Below are positions 45,230 to 56,400 of a stretch of 64,000 nucleotides of DNA, piece by piece. Each line of letters begins with the position of its first letter. Position 1 is the stretch's first letter. The DNA lies in contig OY282560.1 of assembly GCA_958295665.1 (NCBI GenBank), positions 256,599,368 through 256,663,367 of the forward strand. Reading direction: 5' to 3'. Below the pieces are notes generated by a model. It worked only from the letters and a program-made list of their open reading frames with translations. It did no database searches and was not told where the DNA came from. A program made the translations under genes and the position numbers. The DNA comes from Tipula vernalis. Its lineage: Eukaryota > Arthropoda > Insecta > Diptera > Tipulidae.

Positions 45230-45950
45230 ATGATAATAAATCATTGCTGTTCACGTGTCCGTAGTTTCTTTTTATTAATTATTGGAATATTTCGCCGGGC
45301 ATTATGTTGTTTTTCACGACGACGAAAAAATTCTCAATCGGATTTCGAACAGCTAAATTCAATTAATGTTGTATCAAATTCACCCAGTAAATACAAAAAC
45401 ATTGTGAGTTTTATTTTAGCACTACATAATCAGACAATTACTTAACCAAAAAATAATTTCAATTAAATGATAATGCTTTTTACAGCCTGAACGTGATTGG
45501 AACTCCTGGGACGATAGTCCAAAAACCGTAGAAGAACATATAGAGGCTTACCGGCAAAAGTTGGTGCAACCAACTCAACTAGAACCTGAACCTGATCAAA
45601 ATGTAGATTTCTTTGAAGATATGACACCTAAAATTATCAAACAGAAAAAATTATTGATCAAAAGTGAAAATGAAACGTCACCAGTAGAAAATAAATTTTC
45701 CAGATTGGAAGCTCAGAGCGATGTACCAGTTGTAGTATGAATCTAATAGAATGATATTCATTTCAGATTTGTATTATTAAAAAAATTTTATTTATAGTCT
45801 GAATTAGAGGATTGGGATGAAAATGCTCAAGCTGGATGGGATGAAATAAGTGATGTAAACACCAAACAACTTATCCGAGAAAAACGAAAAGAGCTCCGAA
45901 ACCAAAAGCAAAAACAGAAAAAACACCATACGCTTGATATAGCAAACTGA
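45230..45950 (+). CDS. EBAG9: EBAG9/RCAS1 orthologue (three exons)
   Basis: Exons are 45230-45403, 45486-45734 and 45798-45950. Introns are 82 and 63 bases, both phase 0 with GT-AG ends (donors GTGAGT and GTATGA, acceptors TTTTTACAG and TTTATAG). The product is 191 residues; vertebrate EBAG9 is about 213. The N-terminus has a hydrophobic stretch followed by cysteines and arginines (FFLLIIGIFRRALCCFSRRR), fitting the known Golgi-membrane anchoring of EBAG9. The diagnostic middle is FFEDMTPKIIKQKKLLIK then FSRLEAQSDVPVV. The acidic WNSWDD and EDWDENAQAGWDE motifs precede a basic, glutamine-rich coiled-coil tail. In mammals EBAG9 restrains regulated secretion; the fly role is not deducible here. 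The start ATG (AAAAAATGATA) is the first in frame. An AATAAA lies about 100 bases after the stop. Confidence 0.85.
45404..45485 (+). other. EBAG9: EBAG9 intron 1
   Basis: An 82-base phase-0 intron with donor ATT|GTGAGT and acceptor TTTTTACAG|CCT. Removal joins KNI to PERDWNSWDD. The size is typical of flies. Confidence 0.8.
45735..45797 (+). other. EBAG9: EBAG9 intron 2
   Basis: A 63-base phase-0 intron with donor GTA|GTATGA and acceptor TTTATAG|TCT. An in-frame TGA follows if it is retained, so unspliced reading would end right after PVVV. Confidence 0.8.
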
Positions 45951-46051
45951 AGAAGACGGCTGGCTGTACGTAATAAATTATAAGTGTAGGATAATTTTTT
46001 AAATTTTTAGTCAAATTAAAAGACTATTATGTATATTTTAGCATTAAAGTA

Positions 46052-46057
46052 AATAAA
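46052..46057 (+). terminator. Polyadenylation signal for the EBAG9 gene
   Basis: Canonical AATAAA about 100 bases after the stop codon, followed by AT-rich sequence. Confidence 0.55.
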
Positions 46058-47140
46058 GCAAAATAATTAAGCCGGTCTTATAGTAAAGTAGGCTTTATAG
46101 TAAAAGTAAGACCAAATTGCAGGCAAAAATAATTTATTGAAGTGAAAAACGAAAATTTCGAGCTGTTATATAGAATATTTTGCAATGTTTATCATTTTTG
46201 TACATACGAGTACAATAATTACGATAAGATCTGCGTTTATTTTTATCAAAATACGGATGGATCGAAATAGTACAGCTTTTACAGTACTTACAAAACCGAG
46301 GCCTACACACCGACTTGCTCGTTTTGAAATAGACTTACAGAGCATTCACAAAGCAAAAACTTTTTACCTTTTACTTACAGGTTTGTATGAATTTCAAACA
46401 TAACAAACAAACATTTTGCTCGTTATGATGGAAAATATTTTTCCATTGTGAATACTCTGTTATTCTTTTAAAACTCAAAGAATTTATAGTTTCTAAAAAA
46501 TGTTAATTGCCAAAGGAAGCAACAACGACTATAGGAATAGTCAAATTTGATTGACATTTGGATTGAAAGGATTCGACTCAAGAAAAGGTAAACTATATTA
46601 TGTTCAGATAAGGCTAAATATTTGGAAGTTATAGTACCTCAGTAATTCATTCACATCAATCAAAGAACCATCCGAATATATCTAATGTACGTTTTTCACT
46701 TTCTTCAGATTTTTGCTGCTTTTGTAAGAGACCAATCAAACACTTAGAAGAATGTAGTAGAGAATTATGTTCAAAAATTACCGCATATTAACAAGTTTAT
46801 AATCCGATAATCTTTTTAGTCTGTTTAACTGTACTTGTACTAGTCGTACACAAAATCTTAATTCGAAGGAAGGGTAGGTTAGGGTGACTGTCCTAAGGAT
46901 TGGCATACACACAAAAATGGTTTTTAGCCATACCAGATCCGCCAAATGGCTGGGGAGAGGAGCTCCTAAAACGCCCATCTGCTTAAAACTAAGTCCAGAG
47001 TAGATGGAGTAGTTTCTTCCTCCCCTACATCTTCGCAACTTCTAAAGTAATCATTCAAAGAGGGAATTCGAGCGAAAGGGAACTAAAACCCACAAATAGG
47101 AAAACTGTAAAATAAAAAATTTAGTTAGAAATAGCTACTA
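46058..47140. other. Intergenic DNA between the two convergent host genes
   Basis: No convincing gene. 46860-47045 is less AT-rich, contains GGTTAGGGTGACTGTCC and CCCCTACATCTTCGCAACTT, and gives a minus-strand open frame. I suspect a decayed LINE 3' end because such sequence is unlike its surroundings, but no domain is visible. Confidence 0.4.
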
Positions 47141-47146
47141 AGCTTT

Positions 47147-47156
47147 TATTTATTCA
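47147..47156 (-). terminator. Polyadenylation signal for the mu-crystallin-like gene
   Basis: The plus strand reads TTTTATTTATT, giving overlapping AATAAA-type signals on the minus strand about 55 bases after the stop codon. Confidence 0.5.
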
Positions 47157-47207
47157 AATAGGTGTTAAAAAACGAAATTACCATTTCAAACAGTTGTTCT
47201 TATAAAA

Positions 47208-48319
47208 TTATTTATTAATGGTGCTCATGTATTTATTGAACACAAACTGTGCTACTGTTGCATCATATAAACCCATTCCAATTGATTGGAAAATCGTGAT
47301 ACCAGAATTTGCCACAGAACTTTGTGACGTTATAATGTCGCCTAGAAGACCGCCCATATTTGTCTCTAATCCTTGCAATTCTTTCTCAACTCCAACCCAG
47401 TCAGAAACGTAAACTGTGGAATTCTTGTAGATATCGGTATCTAACTCGGAGTAATGATTAGCACCAGCTCCAACTGCTATATATATACATGACAAAAATA
47501 TGATTTATCTTTATAATTCAACAACATATTAAATATCAACATACCATTTATATGACAATTACGTTTTAACATATCAAAATGTATGATTGGTTCATTACTA
47601 AAGGTTCCTGTACAAATCACGTCCGCATTCTGAACACAATCACGTACATCGTCACACACAATAACTTGAACATTTTTGTTTTTACTAATTTCAGTAATTT
47701 TTGCACACAATAATTCACCTAGTTCGACTGCTTTTAGTTTGGTTCGATTCCACAAACGTACTTCACTAAAATTAAAATATGTGAGCATACCAAAAGCATG
47801 AATCCGACCTTGAGCCCCACATCCAATGATCGATAGTGTTTTTGCTTCGCCCGATTCCGTTTGACGATCAAAATATAAATACTTGGTAGCAACTAGAGAT
47901 GCTCCAGCTGTTCGCTGTTCCGTAATATTATTGCCGTTGATTAATGCTTGTAATTTGGCCGTAATTGGATGAAAGAGACAAATTGTTGAATTTAATGTTG
48001 GTAATGGTGGATTTAATTTTTCATTGTTTTTCGATTTTGTTAACAATTTGCAAGCTAGAGTTTTTGATTTGAAATTATCACCTTCCATCGCTTTATAATT
48101 TTCTACATAAGCTGGCATTAGTAGTAACATAATTGATTTATCCGGAACACTTGTAAAGCTTCTTGGAGTAAGTACGGATTTAGGATAATCCGGGCCATCA
48201 TTGTTTAAGACTGATACTAATGCTAACTCAACAGCTTGAAAAACAGACTCCCATGTTAAAATCTTTAGAACTTCCGCTTCCGAAAGAATTAAAGGCTTGT
48301 CCTCAGCAAGGTCTGACAT
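47208..48319 (-). CDS. Mu-crystallin / ornithine cyclodeaminase family protein (ketimine reductase-like), two exons
   Basis: Exon 1 is 48319-47545 and exon 2 is 47476-47208 (minus strand). They are joined across a 68-base phase-1 intron (donor AATG|GTATGT, acceptor TATATATAG|CAGTT), giving INAVGAGANHYSELD and 347 residues. The N-terminus (PLILSEAEVLKILTWESVF), the substrate part (MLLLMPAYV; YKAMEGDNFKSKTLACK) and ITEQRTAGASLVATKYL are family signatures. The nucleotide-binding loop is IIGCGAQGRIHAFGML at about 160, followed by VRLWNRT. After the loop come ADVICTGTFSNEPII and the C-terminal SGITIFQSIGMGLYDATVAQ. Mammalian mu-crystallin is an NAD(P)H-dependent ketimine reductase that binds thyroid hormone; bacterial relatives deaminate ornithine. 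The start used is ATG at 48319; an upstream in-frame GTG is not needed. Cytosolic; no signal peptide. Confidence 0.88.
47477..47544 (-). other. Intron of the mu-crystallin-like gene
   Basis: 68 bases, GTATGT donor and TATATATAG acceptor on the minus strand. It is supported by the continuous family match across the junction. Confidence 0.85.
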
Positions 48320-48847
48320 TTTTATAAAAAAATACACACGGAATTATTTAAAACTGTTTCGTCTAATGAACGCTGATCAAGTTTATCTACTACATATATA
48401 TTATATTTATAAATAGACTGTTGTCACTTCATATGAAACCAGTCTTATCAAACCATAAAAAGTAATCATTTTAGATTACTTTGCGGTTAATTGAACATCA
48501 CATTGTTAGTAGTTTCCCATATAAAAAAAAATGTGTTTTGTTTTTTGTGTTTAAATTTGTTGTGGTCAAGCGTGCTCCACTTAAATGACCTATGTATGAG
48601 TCTGGTCCTCCGCCTAGTGCTTACAGAGACTTTTCAAGGAAAGTACTGAAGCAGCGAAGAATTTGTGAGTATTCGTGATTCTAACAATACTCTTTTATTT
48701 AAGAATAGTTGAATTATTGTACAAAATAAATTTTACTCAAAACAAAATTTTAAACAGTTTTTTAATTTTAGATAACAGCTAATCTAAATTATATAATTCA
48801 AAATAAATGTAATTTTGATAAATGTTAGTAAGAAAAACTAAATATAT
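48320..48847. other. Upstream region of the mu-crystallin-like gene
   Basis: AT-rich non-coding DNA. On the minus strand a TATAAATATAATATATATG stretch near 48390-48412 could serve as a TATA-like promoter element about 80 bases upstream of the start codon; this is only a guess from position. Confidence 0.35.
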
Positions 48848-49063
48848 ACTAAAGATCCATGTTAAACCGAAAGTGGTCTGACTGAAAACGTCCGAGATAA
48901 ATTCAACATGTACAAGGCGGCTTGACTGAAAGCAAAGATTATTAACAAGAAGATCTTCTTGTTAATAATCTTTGCTTTCAGTCAAGCTGCCGTTTTAATG
49001 TTGAATTGATCTCGGACATTTTCAGTCAGACCACTTTCGGTTTAACATGTAGGTATCTTTAGT
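48848..49063. repeat. 216-base near-perfect palindrome
   Basis: Outer arms are ACTAAAGAT and ATCTTTAGT. Inside are TGTTAAACCGAAAGTGGTCT and its complement, a diverged mid-part (TTCAACAT), and GACTGAAAGCAAAGATTATT with its exact complement. The centre is AGAAGATCTTCT at 48952-48963 with no loop. It is a complete foldback structure without coding capacity. Confidence 0.8.
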
Positions 49064-49173
49064 AATAGATAGAAAAAGGTAACCCTCAATTAGGTAAGTG
49101 CAACAGTTAGATATAAAAAGAAATTCCAAAAAAAAGTGTAACGAAACTGTTGGACTCCATTGAAAGTTAGAGA

Positions 49174-50330
49174 TTTTTTTTCTTTTTTTTTATTTCACGT
49201 ACAAGATCTCAGACATACACTCAGGCAATTAAAATAAATGAAAAACAAGTCTTCATCCATTTCAATACTAACGCACAACTCCAGAACTTGATATGGCTAG
49301 CCCAAAAAAGAAATGATGTTAATGGCTAGTTTTAAGAATCAAAAATGATTCTCATTGTGTCCTTCTATATTTAGAATCTAAAAATTACTAAATAATTATG
49401 ATTAATATATAGTTTTTATAAGAAATAAATTATAAGAAATAAGAGAACACGATAAAACAAAATTAGAAACATAAATAGATTCGAAAGAAGCAAAATGCAA
49501 AGGTAAATCTCAATTTCAAGCGGTCACGATACCACGATTTTATTATTTATCCTCCAACAGGTTTGGTGACCCGAGTGGGAGGGCCTTGCTTGAGCTTATT
49601 TTGTAGACTTAGAGGCAGGCTTATAGAGCCGAGTCCCCTTGTCTACATTTCCCAGATTTGTTAAAGAGCCGAAATCTTTTGTTTGTTGTTATTGTTTAAA
49701 ATCTTCCATGTTAGGTCCCACGAGTAGCGGAGAAAAGAGTGTCATCGGTGCAGAGATCCGCAATACACAGATAAGGCAACTTAATCCGGAGGGCGCCAGG
49801 TATGCGGTTCCACCGTTAGCGACTGAGCTAGTTTTTAAACTCTGCTCGATTATCGGCACGGTACGAGTGACAACTTAACCCAGTCCAGTAATTTGTTTTA
49901 GGTTGACTCCTTTAGTGCCGTGTTTTAGCCTAGAAGCCAAAGAATTAGCAATATAGTTACCAGAGATCACCATGTCGAGGTAACACGAGCACTTGTGGAA
50001 GCTGCAAGTTGCGGAGCCGACAACAAGTCCCAACTTGAATCTACCGAGCAACTTTACACCTGACCAAAAGAATTGCCTAGATAATATGTCTTTTAAGTTT
50101 AAATTGAGAAGATAGAGTTATATTTACTACAATCGTCGATAATGTGATCATTATCTTCTAGAAAATTACACACGGAACAGCTGGGCGAACCTTCTAAACA
50201 AGTAAGAATTTATATTTATTGTTGAAAGCGTGACCTGTGTAAAATCTGCCAATGAACCTGGTTGAATATTTACGACTTACACTGCCTCTTTTCGCCGTAT
50301 AGGGTCAGTGCAGAATAAATTTCAATGCCG
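49174..50330 (-). pseudogene. 3' remnant of a LINE (I/R1/Loa-like C-terminus), minus strand
   Basis: On the minus strand, 50305-50205 reads RKYSTRFIGRFYTGHAFNNK, then after a frame change EGSPSCSVCNFLEDNDHIID and DCSKYN (50190-50100). This is the C-terminal cysteine-histidine region (C-x2-C...H...C) found after the RNase H or RT domain of I/R1/Loa-type LINEs. Everything N-terminal of it is missing, i.e. 5' truncated as is usual. A T-rich run at 49174-49195 would be the poly(A) tail on the minus strand. The less AT-rich stretch 49550-50000 would be the 3' UTR. Confidence 0.55.
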
Positions 50331-50430
50331 CAGTTCAATTAAATGTTTTGTTTATCAATTGCCGGTTCCGATTGCATGCGCCCAAAAATCCAAAGTATAT
50401 GTACGAATGTATTCTGTTTCCAAAAAAATA

Positions 50431-50577
50431 TAAGCGGTGTCCAAAGTGTTGAAAGCGGTATCTCCAAAGCCAAGTAAAGCGGGTTTCAAAATTGTTTAAG
50501 CGGTGTCTCCAAAGCCAAGTATAGCGGGGTTCAAAAATTATCGTAGCAGTATCTCCAAAAGCCAATAAAAAATCCGG
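50431..50577. repeat. Imperfect tandem repeat, ~46-base unit, about three copies
   Basis: The units contain AGCGGT(A/G)TCTCCAAAGCCAA, then TAGCGGGGTTCAAAA-like sequence. Copies start near 50453, 50498 and 50545, with a partial one at 50431. Confidence 0.65.
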
Positions 50578-50623
50578 TATAAAAAATTTACAAAAAAAAA
50601 CTTATTTTATTTATTCACTGGTC

Positions 50624-51016
50624 GTGTTCAGTCGGGCAAAAGTGATAAAAAATATCATGATATTTTTTATTACCCTAACTTCATTTCGTTGTATTTTATG
50701 TCATGCCCCACAGAACAACCAAAACGAAAAAAGTGATTTTACACGTCAAACTTCTGTAGAGCATCTTTATTTGGGCAACATCAAAACCAATTCATCGCGA
50801 TTTTTTATAAAATAATAAACAATAACCTTCCTGAATATTATTAAAAACATCACACCACAATCAAAAGCCAAATATTTTGTTTTCAAATATGTATTTATTT
50901 TGACAGCTAAAACCAAAAAAAAACTTGGTTTTTTTGGTGATAAATGAGTGCGTTTTATGGCAAAACGTGATAAAAAATATCATGATAAATTTTATCACTT
51001 TTGCCCGACTGAACAC
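50624..51016. repeat. 393-base MITE with ~50-base terminal inverted repeats
   Basis: The left end is GTGTTCAGTCGGGCAAAAGT then GATAAAAAATATCATGATA; the right end is the near-exact reverse complement finishing TTGCCCGACTGAACAC. Each arm also contains its own small palindrome, ATATCATGATAT. Confidence 0.75.
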
Positions 51017-51242
51017 TAGGACTGTGTGTTAAATCGTTGTTATCTTAATCGCAGTTGATTTTATAATAATAAAAATTAGCTAAATCATCACTCGGTTAGT
51101 CACTTTTCGCAAAACTGGTTTTTCTTTTTTACTGAACCAAAAAAAATTAATGAAATTTACTAGCGACATCTTTATATAATTATAATAATTTACCGTATAG
51201 TAATTAATATTTGCTATAAAGTGACACCGTGTAGAGTAGATG

Positions 51243-51646
51243 TGTGGTGATATATTCCTAAATAAATCCTATCCAAAAATTATTTGTTCAGATTCGTATT
51301 GTCAACAAGTGAGTAAACAAATAGAAGCAATCATAGAGTTCAATAAAATATGGAACGCTTACATTCTCCCCTAAACGCAGTGTTCATAAAAACATAGCTT
51401 TTTTTCCCAACAAACATTTTGTTTGAAAATAAAATGTAAGTTGAAAATAGAGATTCGAAATATACAGTTCATTACTATATGTACTAAAAATAAATATAAA
51501 TATAGTATGAACGATATGCATATTTAAGTGTTATAACGTTCTTTTAAAAAATACATTAAATAAATATAATAAATAATAAAGATTTATTTAAATAAATAAA
51601 ATTTCTGGTGTTTTAATAATCAAATGAATAGTTAATTAATTCCCCA
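51243..51646 (+). repeat. 5' LTR of the CsRn1-type element
   Basis: Starts TGTGGTGATATATTCC and ends ATTAATTCCCCA. An AATAAA-rich stretch near 51560-51600 could supply the polyadenylation signal. Confidence 0.93.
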
Positions 51647-51650
51647 TAAC

Positions 51651-51660
51651 TGGTGACCCC
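51651..51660 (+). promoter_or_regulatory. Primer-binding site, tRNA-Trp type
   Basis: TGGTGACCCC, four bases after the LTR, is complementary to the 3' end of tRNA-Trp (GGGGTCACCA). This is the primer known for CsRn1-clade elements. The match ends after 10 bases. Confidence 0.75.
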
Positions 51661-51736
51661 AAAGATCAAAAAACGCAACCAACCAAAGAACAAGCAGAAC
51701 AACTGCATAATAACCAGCAATCAGCAAAACCGTATT

Positions 51737-51916
51737 AACCAGCAATACAGCATAACAACCAGCGAAGCCGTTAACCAGCAATACAGCACAATAATCAGCA
51801 AAGCCGTTAACCAGCAATACAGCACAACAATCAGCAAAGCCGTTAACCAGCAATACAGCATAATAACCAGCAAAGCCGTTAACCAGCAATTCAGCATAAT
51901 AGCCAGCAAAGCCGTT
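51737..51916 (+). repeat. Leader minisatellite: five 36-bp tandem units
   Basis: Five head-to-tail units of 36 bases, each beginning AACCAGCAATACAGCA and ending CAGC(A/G)AAGCCGTT, with a partial unit before. It lies between the primer site and gag, where an RNA packaging signal or regulatory region is expected. All units differ slightly, mostly at two or three positions. Confidence 0.9.
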
Positions 51917-52449
51917 TTAAACAACAATACCGTTTAGCTATATCGGCCAGCCAAAACATCGCTATAAATCAACAACTAAACTGCTAATAACAGCGAGTTT
52001 AAATCAACCATTTTCCAGACACCAAACATCTGAATATTGCATTGACGACATAGCTCCCACCAGTGGTAAGCGGTCAACCGAAATATTCAGTGTAGTTAAT
52101 ACATAAACAGTTCTGGCCCCCACCCGTGGTAAGCTAAAAGAGTTTTTGTTGTTTAGCCGTGCAAGGTCGCACAAGGAAGACATCATCACTAACCAAAAAG
52201 CGTACACGACGAAAGGAGGAGAACCGTGAGTATTCCAAATTTTAAAGAACTACATGTTAAAAAATTAAAAAAAAAAAAACGAAAAATCAATATTATTTTG
52301 GTGTCGTTTATTTGTTGGTTTACTCATTTGTCGTCAGTTCACAATATTATTCTTACCTCGTTTGTTTCACTGTCCACAATTATCACCATTTTCTCACCTA
52401 TTTTAAAAATTTTTGTTCGTGTTAAATTTATTTTTATTTTTAAAAAATT

Positions 52450-53433
52450 ATGGATCCCAATACTCCTCAAATAGATAACACACCAGACAGAACCATGACT
52501 AACGAAGAAATTTTGGCTTTAATAGACGCACTACGACAACAACTGACAATCGATGATAACAGTGCTGAGGAAGGTCCAAGCCCATCAACCAATTCTCCAC
52601 CTCCAGTTATAACATCAATACCAGCTAATGTGACAAATATCGCACATGTAGCGTTTAGACCTCCACAACACCTATACAGTCAAAATCCGGTCATTTGGTT
52701 TTCGATATTAGAGCAGTCATTCCTGTTAGCAAACATTACCACGGAACAGACAAAATACGCACACGCACTCGCAGCTTTAGACGCACGACATCACGACACT
52801 TTTGGAAATATAATACTACGGGACAAAAAGACTACTCCTTACACTGCGTTCAAGGAGGAAGTTGTACGAGTGTTAGGAGAGACGGAACGGACGAAATTAA
52901 ATAATGTTTTACACGGACTTACTCTCGGAGACCAGAAACCATCCATGCTACTCAATAAATTCAGACTGAACGCGGGAACAGTTTTCGATGACAACGCAAT
53001 ACGACAACTATGGATGAAACGACTTCCAGCACAAATACAGATGATACTGACTCCATTTGAAAATGACGTTTCACTAGCAATATTAGCCACTCGAGCAGAC
53101 AATATTTTGGAGACGATGACAAACTCATTAAACATCAACGGCATATCAGATTCTACAACAGAAAATACAGAACTGAAATATTATAAAGCAGAGACGGACA
53201 GCAAAATTGATAAACTAACAGGAATGATTGCAGAATTATGTAGCAATTCTCGTGCACGTCCAAATTCTCGGTCAAAATTTCGAAGTCCGTCACGATCACC
53301 AATTCGAAAACTGAATCCAAAATTTAAAATTTGTTATTTTCATTTTAAATTCGGTGAAAACGCAAAACAATGTGTGATGGGGTGCGAACATTTTGAGGAA
53401 CACTCAAAAAATGTTGACAAAAATTTTCGCTAG
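52450..53433 (+). CDS. CsRn1-type Gag
   Basis: 327 residues. A proline/asparagine-rich N-terminus (1-60) is followed by a capsid-like core ([52 protein letters not shown]), an arginine/serine-rich basic stretch ([15 protein letters not shown]) and a single unusual cysteine-histidine motif ([14 protein letters not shown]...C...H). The last resembles the CHCC-type Gag finger reported for CsRn1-clade elements rather than CCHC. Gag assembles the particle around the RNA. The start is the first ATG after a long AT-rich leader end. It overlaps pol at its 3' end in the -1 register. Confidence 0.9.
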   Translation: MDPNTPQIDNTPDRTMTNEEILALIDALRQQLTIDDNSAEEGPSPSTNSPPPVITSIPANVTNIAHVAFRPPQHLYSQNPVIWFSILEQSFLLANITTEQTKYAHALAALDARHHDTFGNIILRDKKTTPYTAFKEEVVRVLGETERTKLNNVLHGLTLGDQKPSMLLNKFRLNAGTVFDDNAIRQLWMKRLPAQIQMILTPFENDVSLAILATRADNILETMTNSLNINGISDSTTENTELKYYKAETDSKIDKLTGMIAELCSNSRARPNSRSKFRSPSRSPIRKLNPKFKICYFHFKFGENAKQCVMGCEHFEEHSKNVDKNFR

Positions 53434-56400
53434 ACCATCACGAATTAACGGCAAGTGTTGATGGTCAACTAGCGAGCCGTTTAGTAATTTTTGATAGAAA
53501 CACGAGACTAAAATTTTTAGTGGACACCGGAGCAGATGTTTCAGTCATTCCAGAAAATCTGTATCAAACAACACTTATATCAAATTCTACAAAAAAATTA
53601 TTCGCGGCAAACGGCACTCCGGTAAAATCTTTCGGCACTAAAATTTTAAAATTAGACTTCGGACTTCGACGAGAATTCCGTTGGGAGTTTATCATCGCTG
53701 AAGTTTCATTGCCAATGATAGGGGCGGATTTTTTAAAACAAACAGGCCTTTTAGTAGACATCCAGGGACAGAGGATAATTGATCCGTTAACCTCCCTGTT
53801 TGTCAGAGGTGTCTTATCACAAGAACCAAATCCGACCCTATCTTTTATTAACAAAACGAACCAAAATTCTAAAATCGACATTTTGATCGGGAAATTTCCG
53901 GGTTTAGTGAACAGTGGTCTAGCTACTAAATTAATTAAACACAAAATTACTCACCGTTTGGAAACTAATGGACCCCCTGTATCTTGTAAAACACGACGTT
54001 TGGCACCCGACAAACTGCAAATTGCAAAAGTTGAGTTCGAACACATGATGGCACAAGGAATATGCAGACCAAGTAGCAGTGCCTGGTCCAGTCCACTTCA
54101 TTTAGTCAAGAAGAATGGAACATGGAGACCATGTGGTGATTATAGGTCGTTGAATAATATAACCATCCCAGATCGTTACCCCATTCCGCACCTTCAAGAT
54201 TTTTCGTATCAACTTGAAGGTTGCACCATTTTTTCGACACTAGACCTTGTCCAGGCGTACCACCAAATTCCCATCGAACCAACGGACATACCCAAAACAG
54301 CAATATCTACACCTTTCGGCCTTTTTGAATTCACAAAAATGACATTCGGACTACGGAATGCAGCACAGACATTTCAAAGACTAATGCATTCCATACTTTT
54401 AGGCCTTAACTTCTGTTTTGTATATTTAGACGACGTATTAATTGCATCCAAATCACTTGACGAACATTTAGAACACCTCGAAATTGTTTTTCAAAAATTT
54501 TCAGACAACGGACTTATAATTAATACGGACAAATGCGTTTTCGCACAGACAGAAATTGTATTTTTAGGACACACGGTCACTGGACAAGGTATACTTCCAA
54601 ATCAAGACCGCATCCAAATTGTCAAAAACTATAAACGCCCAGAAACTGTTGATGGTATCAAACGTTTTTTGGGCACGATAAATTTTTACAGACGTTTCAT
54701 CCCCGGCGCCGCGGCAGACCAAATTCTTCTAAACGATTTACTCAAAGGTTATAAAAAAAACAGCAAACAACTAATTGAGTGGTCAACACCACTAATTCAA
54801 GCTTTTGAAAATTGTAAATCAAAATTATGCGAAGCAACGTTGCTGAATCACCCAGCGATTTTAGCTCCACTCGCGATCATGGTCGACGCTTCAGATACGG
54901 CAATTGGGGCAGTTGTACAGCAGTACATCTCCGATACTTGGCAACCACTCGGTTTCTTCTCAGTACGACTTAACGAAACGCAAAAACGGTACAGTGCTTA
55001 TGACAGAGAGTTGCTTGCAGCTTACTCTGGCATTAAGCACTTCAAATTCTTATTGGAAGGTCGTGAGTTCACATTGTTCACCGACCACAAACCATTAATC
55101 TACGCATTCAAACAAAACCCTGAAAAAGCATCTCCTCGTCAATTCAGACATCTAGATTTCATCGGCCAATTCACTACCGATATTCAACACGTCTCCGGCA
55201 TAAATAATGTCGTTGCAGATACCCTCTCCCGCATCAATCAAATTTCTATTCCTGAAAGCATTGATTATGCAGCAATCGCAGATGCTCAAACCAATGATAA
55301 CGAACTACGAGAGATTTTAAATAATAATACAAACACATCTCTTAAACTAGTGCAAATTCCTCTAACGTTCAACGCAACTAAATCCATATGTTGCGACGTA
55401 TCAACCGGTGTACCAAGACCCTTCATTCCGCCAGCATTTCGGAAAATTGTTTTTGAATCTTTACATAATTTATCTCATCCGGGCGTAAAAGCTTCCATCA
55501 AATTATTGACTTCAAATGTTGTTTGGCCCTCCATTTCCAAAGATTCAAAAACGATGGCTCAAAATTGTATACCATGTCAAAAATCGAAAATTTCAAGGCA
55601 CATTCAATCACCTCTCGGCTCTTACAATCTCGCTTCTCAACGATTCACAGAAATTCACTTGGATATCATTGGTCCACTTCCAATCTCCGGAAACAACCGA
55701 TATTGCGTGACGTTAATCGATCGTTACTCGCGTTGGGCTGAGGCGGTGCCAGTGCCGGACATGACTGCTGTCACTGTCGCATTTGCCGTATATTCAACTT
55801 GGATAGCTCGATTCGGCGTGCCAGAATTCATCGTTACAGATCAGGGGGCTCAATTCGAATCACATTTATTTTCGGAATTATCTACACTTTTAGGCTTCCA
55901 ACATCGACGTACAACTAGCTACAATCCAAAATGTAATGGCATGATTGAAAGATGGCATCGCACCATCAAATCAGCCATTATGTATCACAACAGACCAGAT
56001 TGGGCTAACATTTTACCGACAATTCTACTGGGACTTCGTACCACTTACAGCGAAGAACTAAAAACTACACCAGCAGAACTAGTTTATGGATCCACTGTTC
56101 GAATTCCTGGACAATTTTTTGATCAATCTTCCGATACCAAAATTTCACAAAACGATTTCGTTCAAAATTTGAAAAATCATTTCAAAGAAATACGACCAAC
56201 ACCAGCATCTCGGCATTCTACGAACAAAATTTTCATTTCGAAAGACTTGCCTTCCTCATCTCATGTTTTCTTACGGACGGACGCATTACGGAAATCACTT
56301 GAACCGCCGTACACAGGACCCTACAGAGTTATAGAGAAAACAGATAAAACTTTTACACTTGAAATTAAAGGCAAACCGGTCAAAGTATCAATCGACAGAC

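Noticed and set aside
51737..51916. CRISPR-like array because of 36-base repeats
   Set aside because: The units are contiguous without spacers and lie inside a eukaryotic retrotransposon.
51653..51937. Open frame with 12-residue repeats in the gypsy leader, taken as a repeat protein
   Set aside because: The 36-bp period keeps several frames on both strands open automatically; it lies in the leader before gag and has no family resemblance.
53520..53522. GTG at the protease motif as the start of Pol
   Set aside because: The pol frame is open about 100 bases further upstream into gag with a slippery site; eukaryotic GTG initiation here is unlikely.
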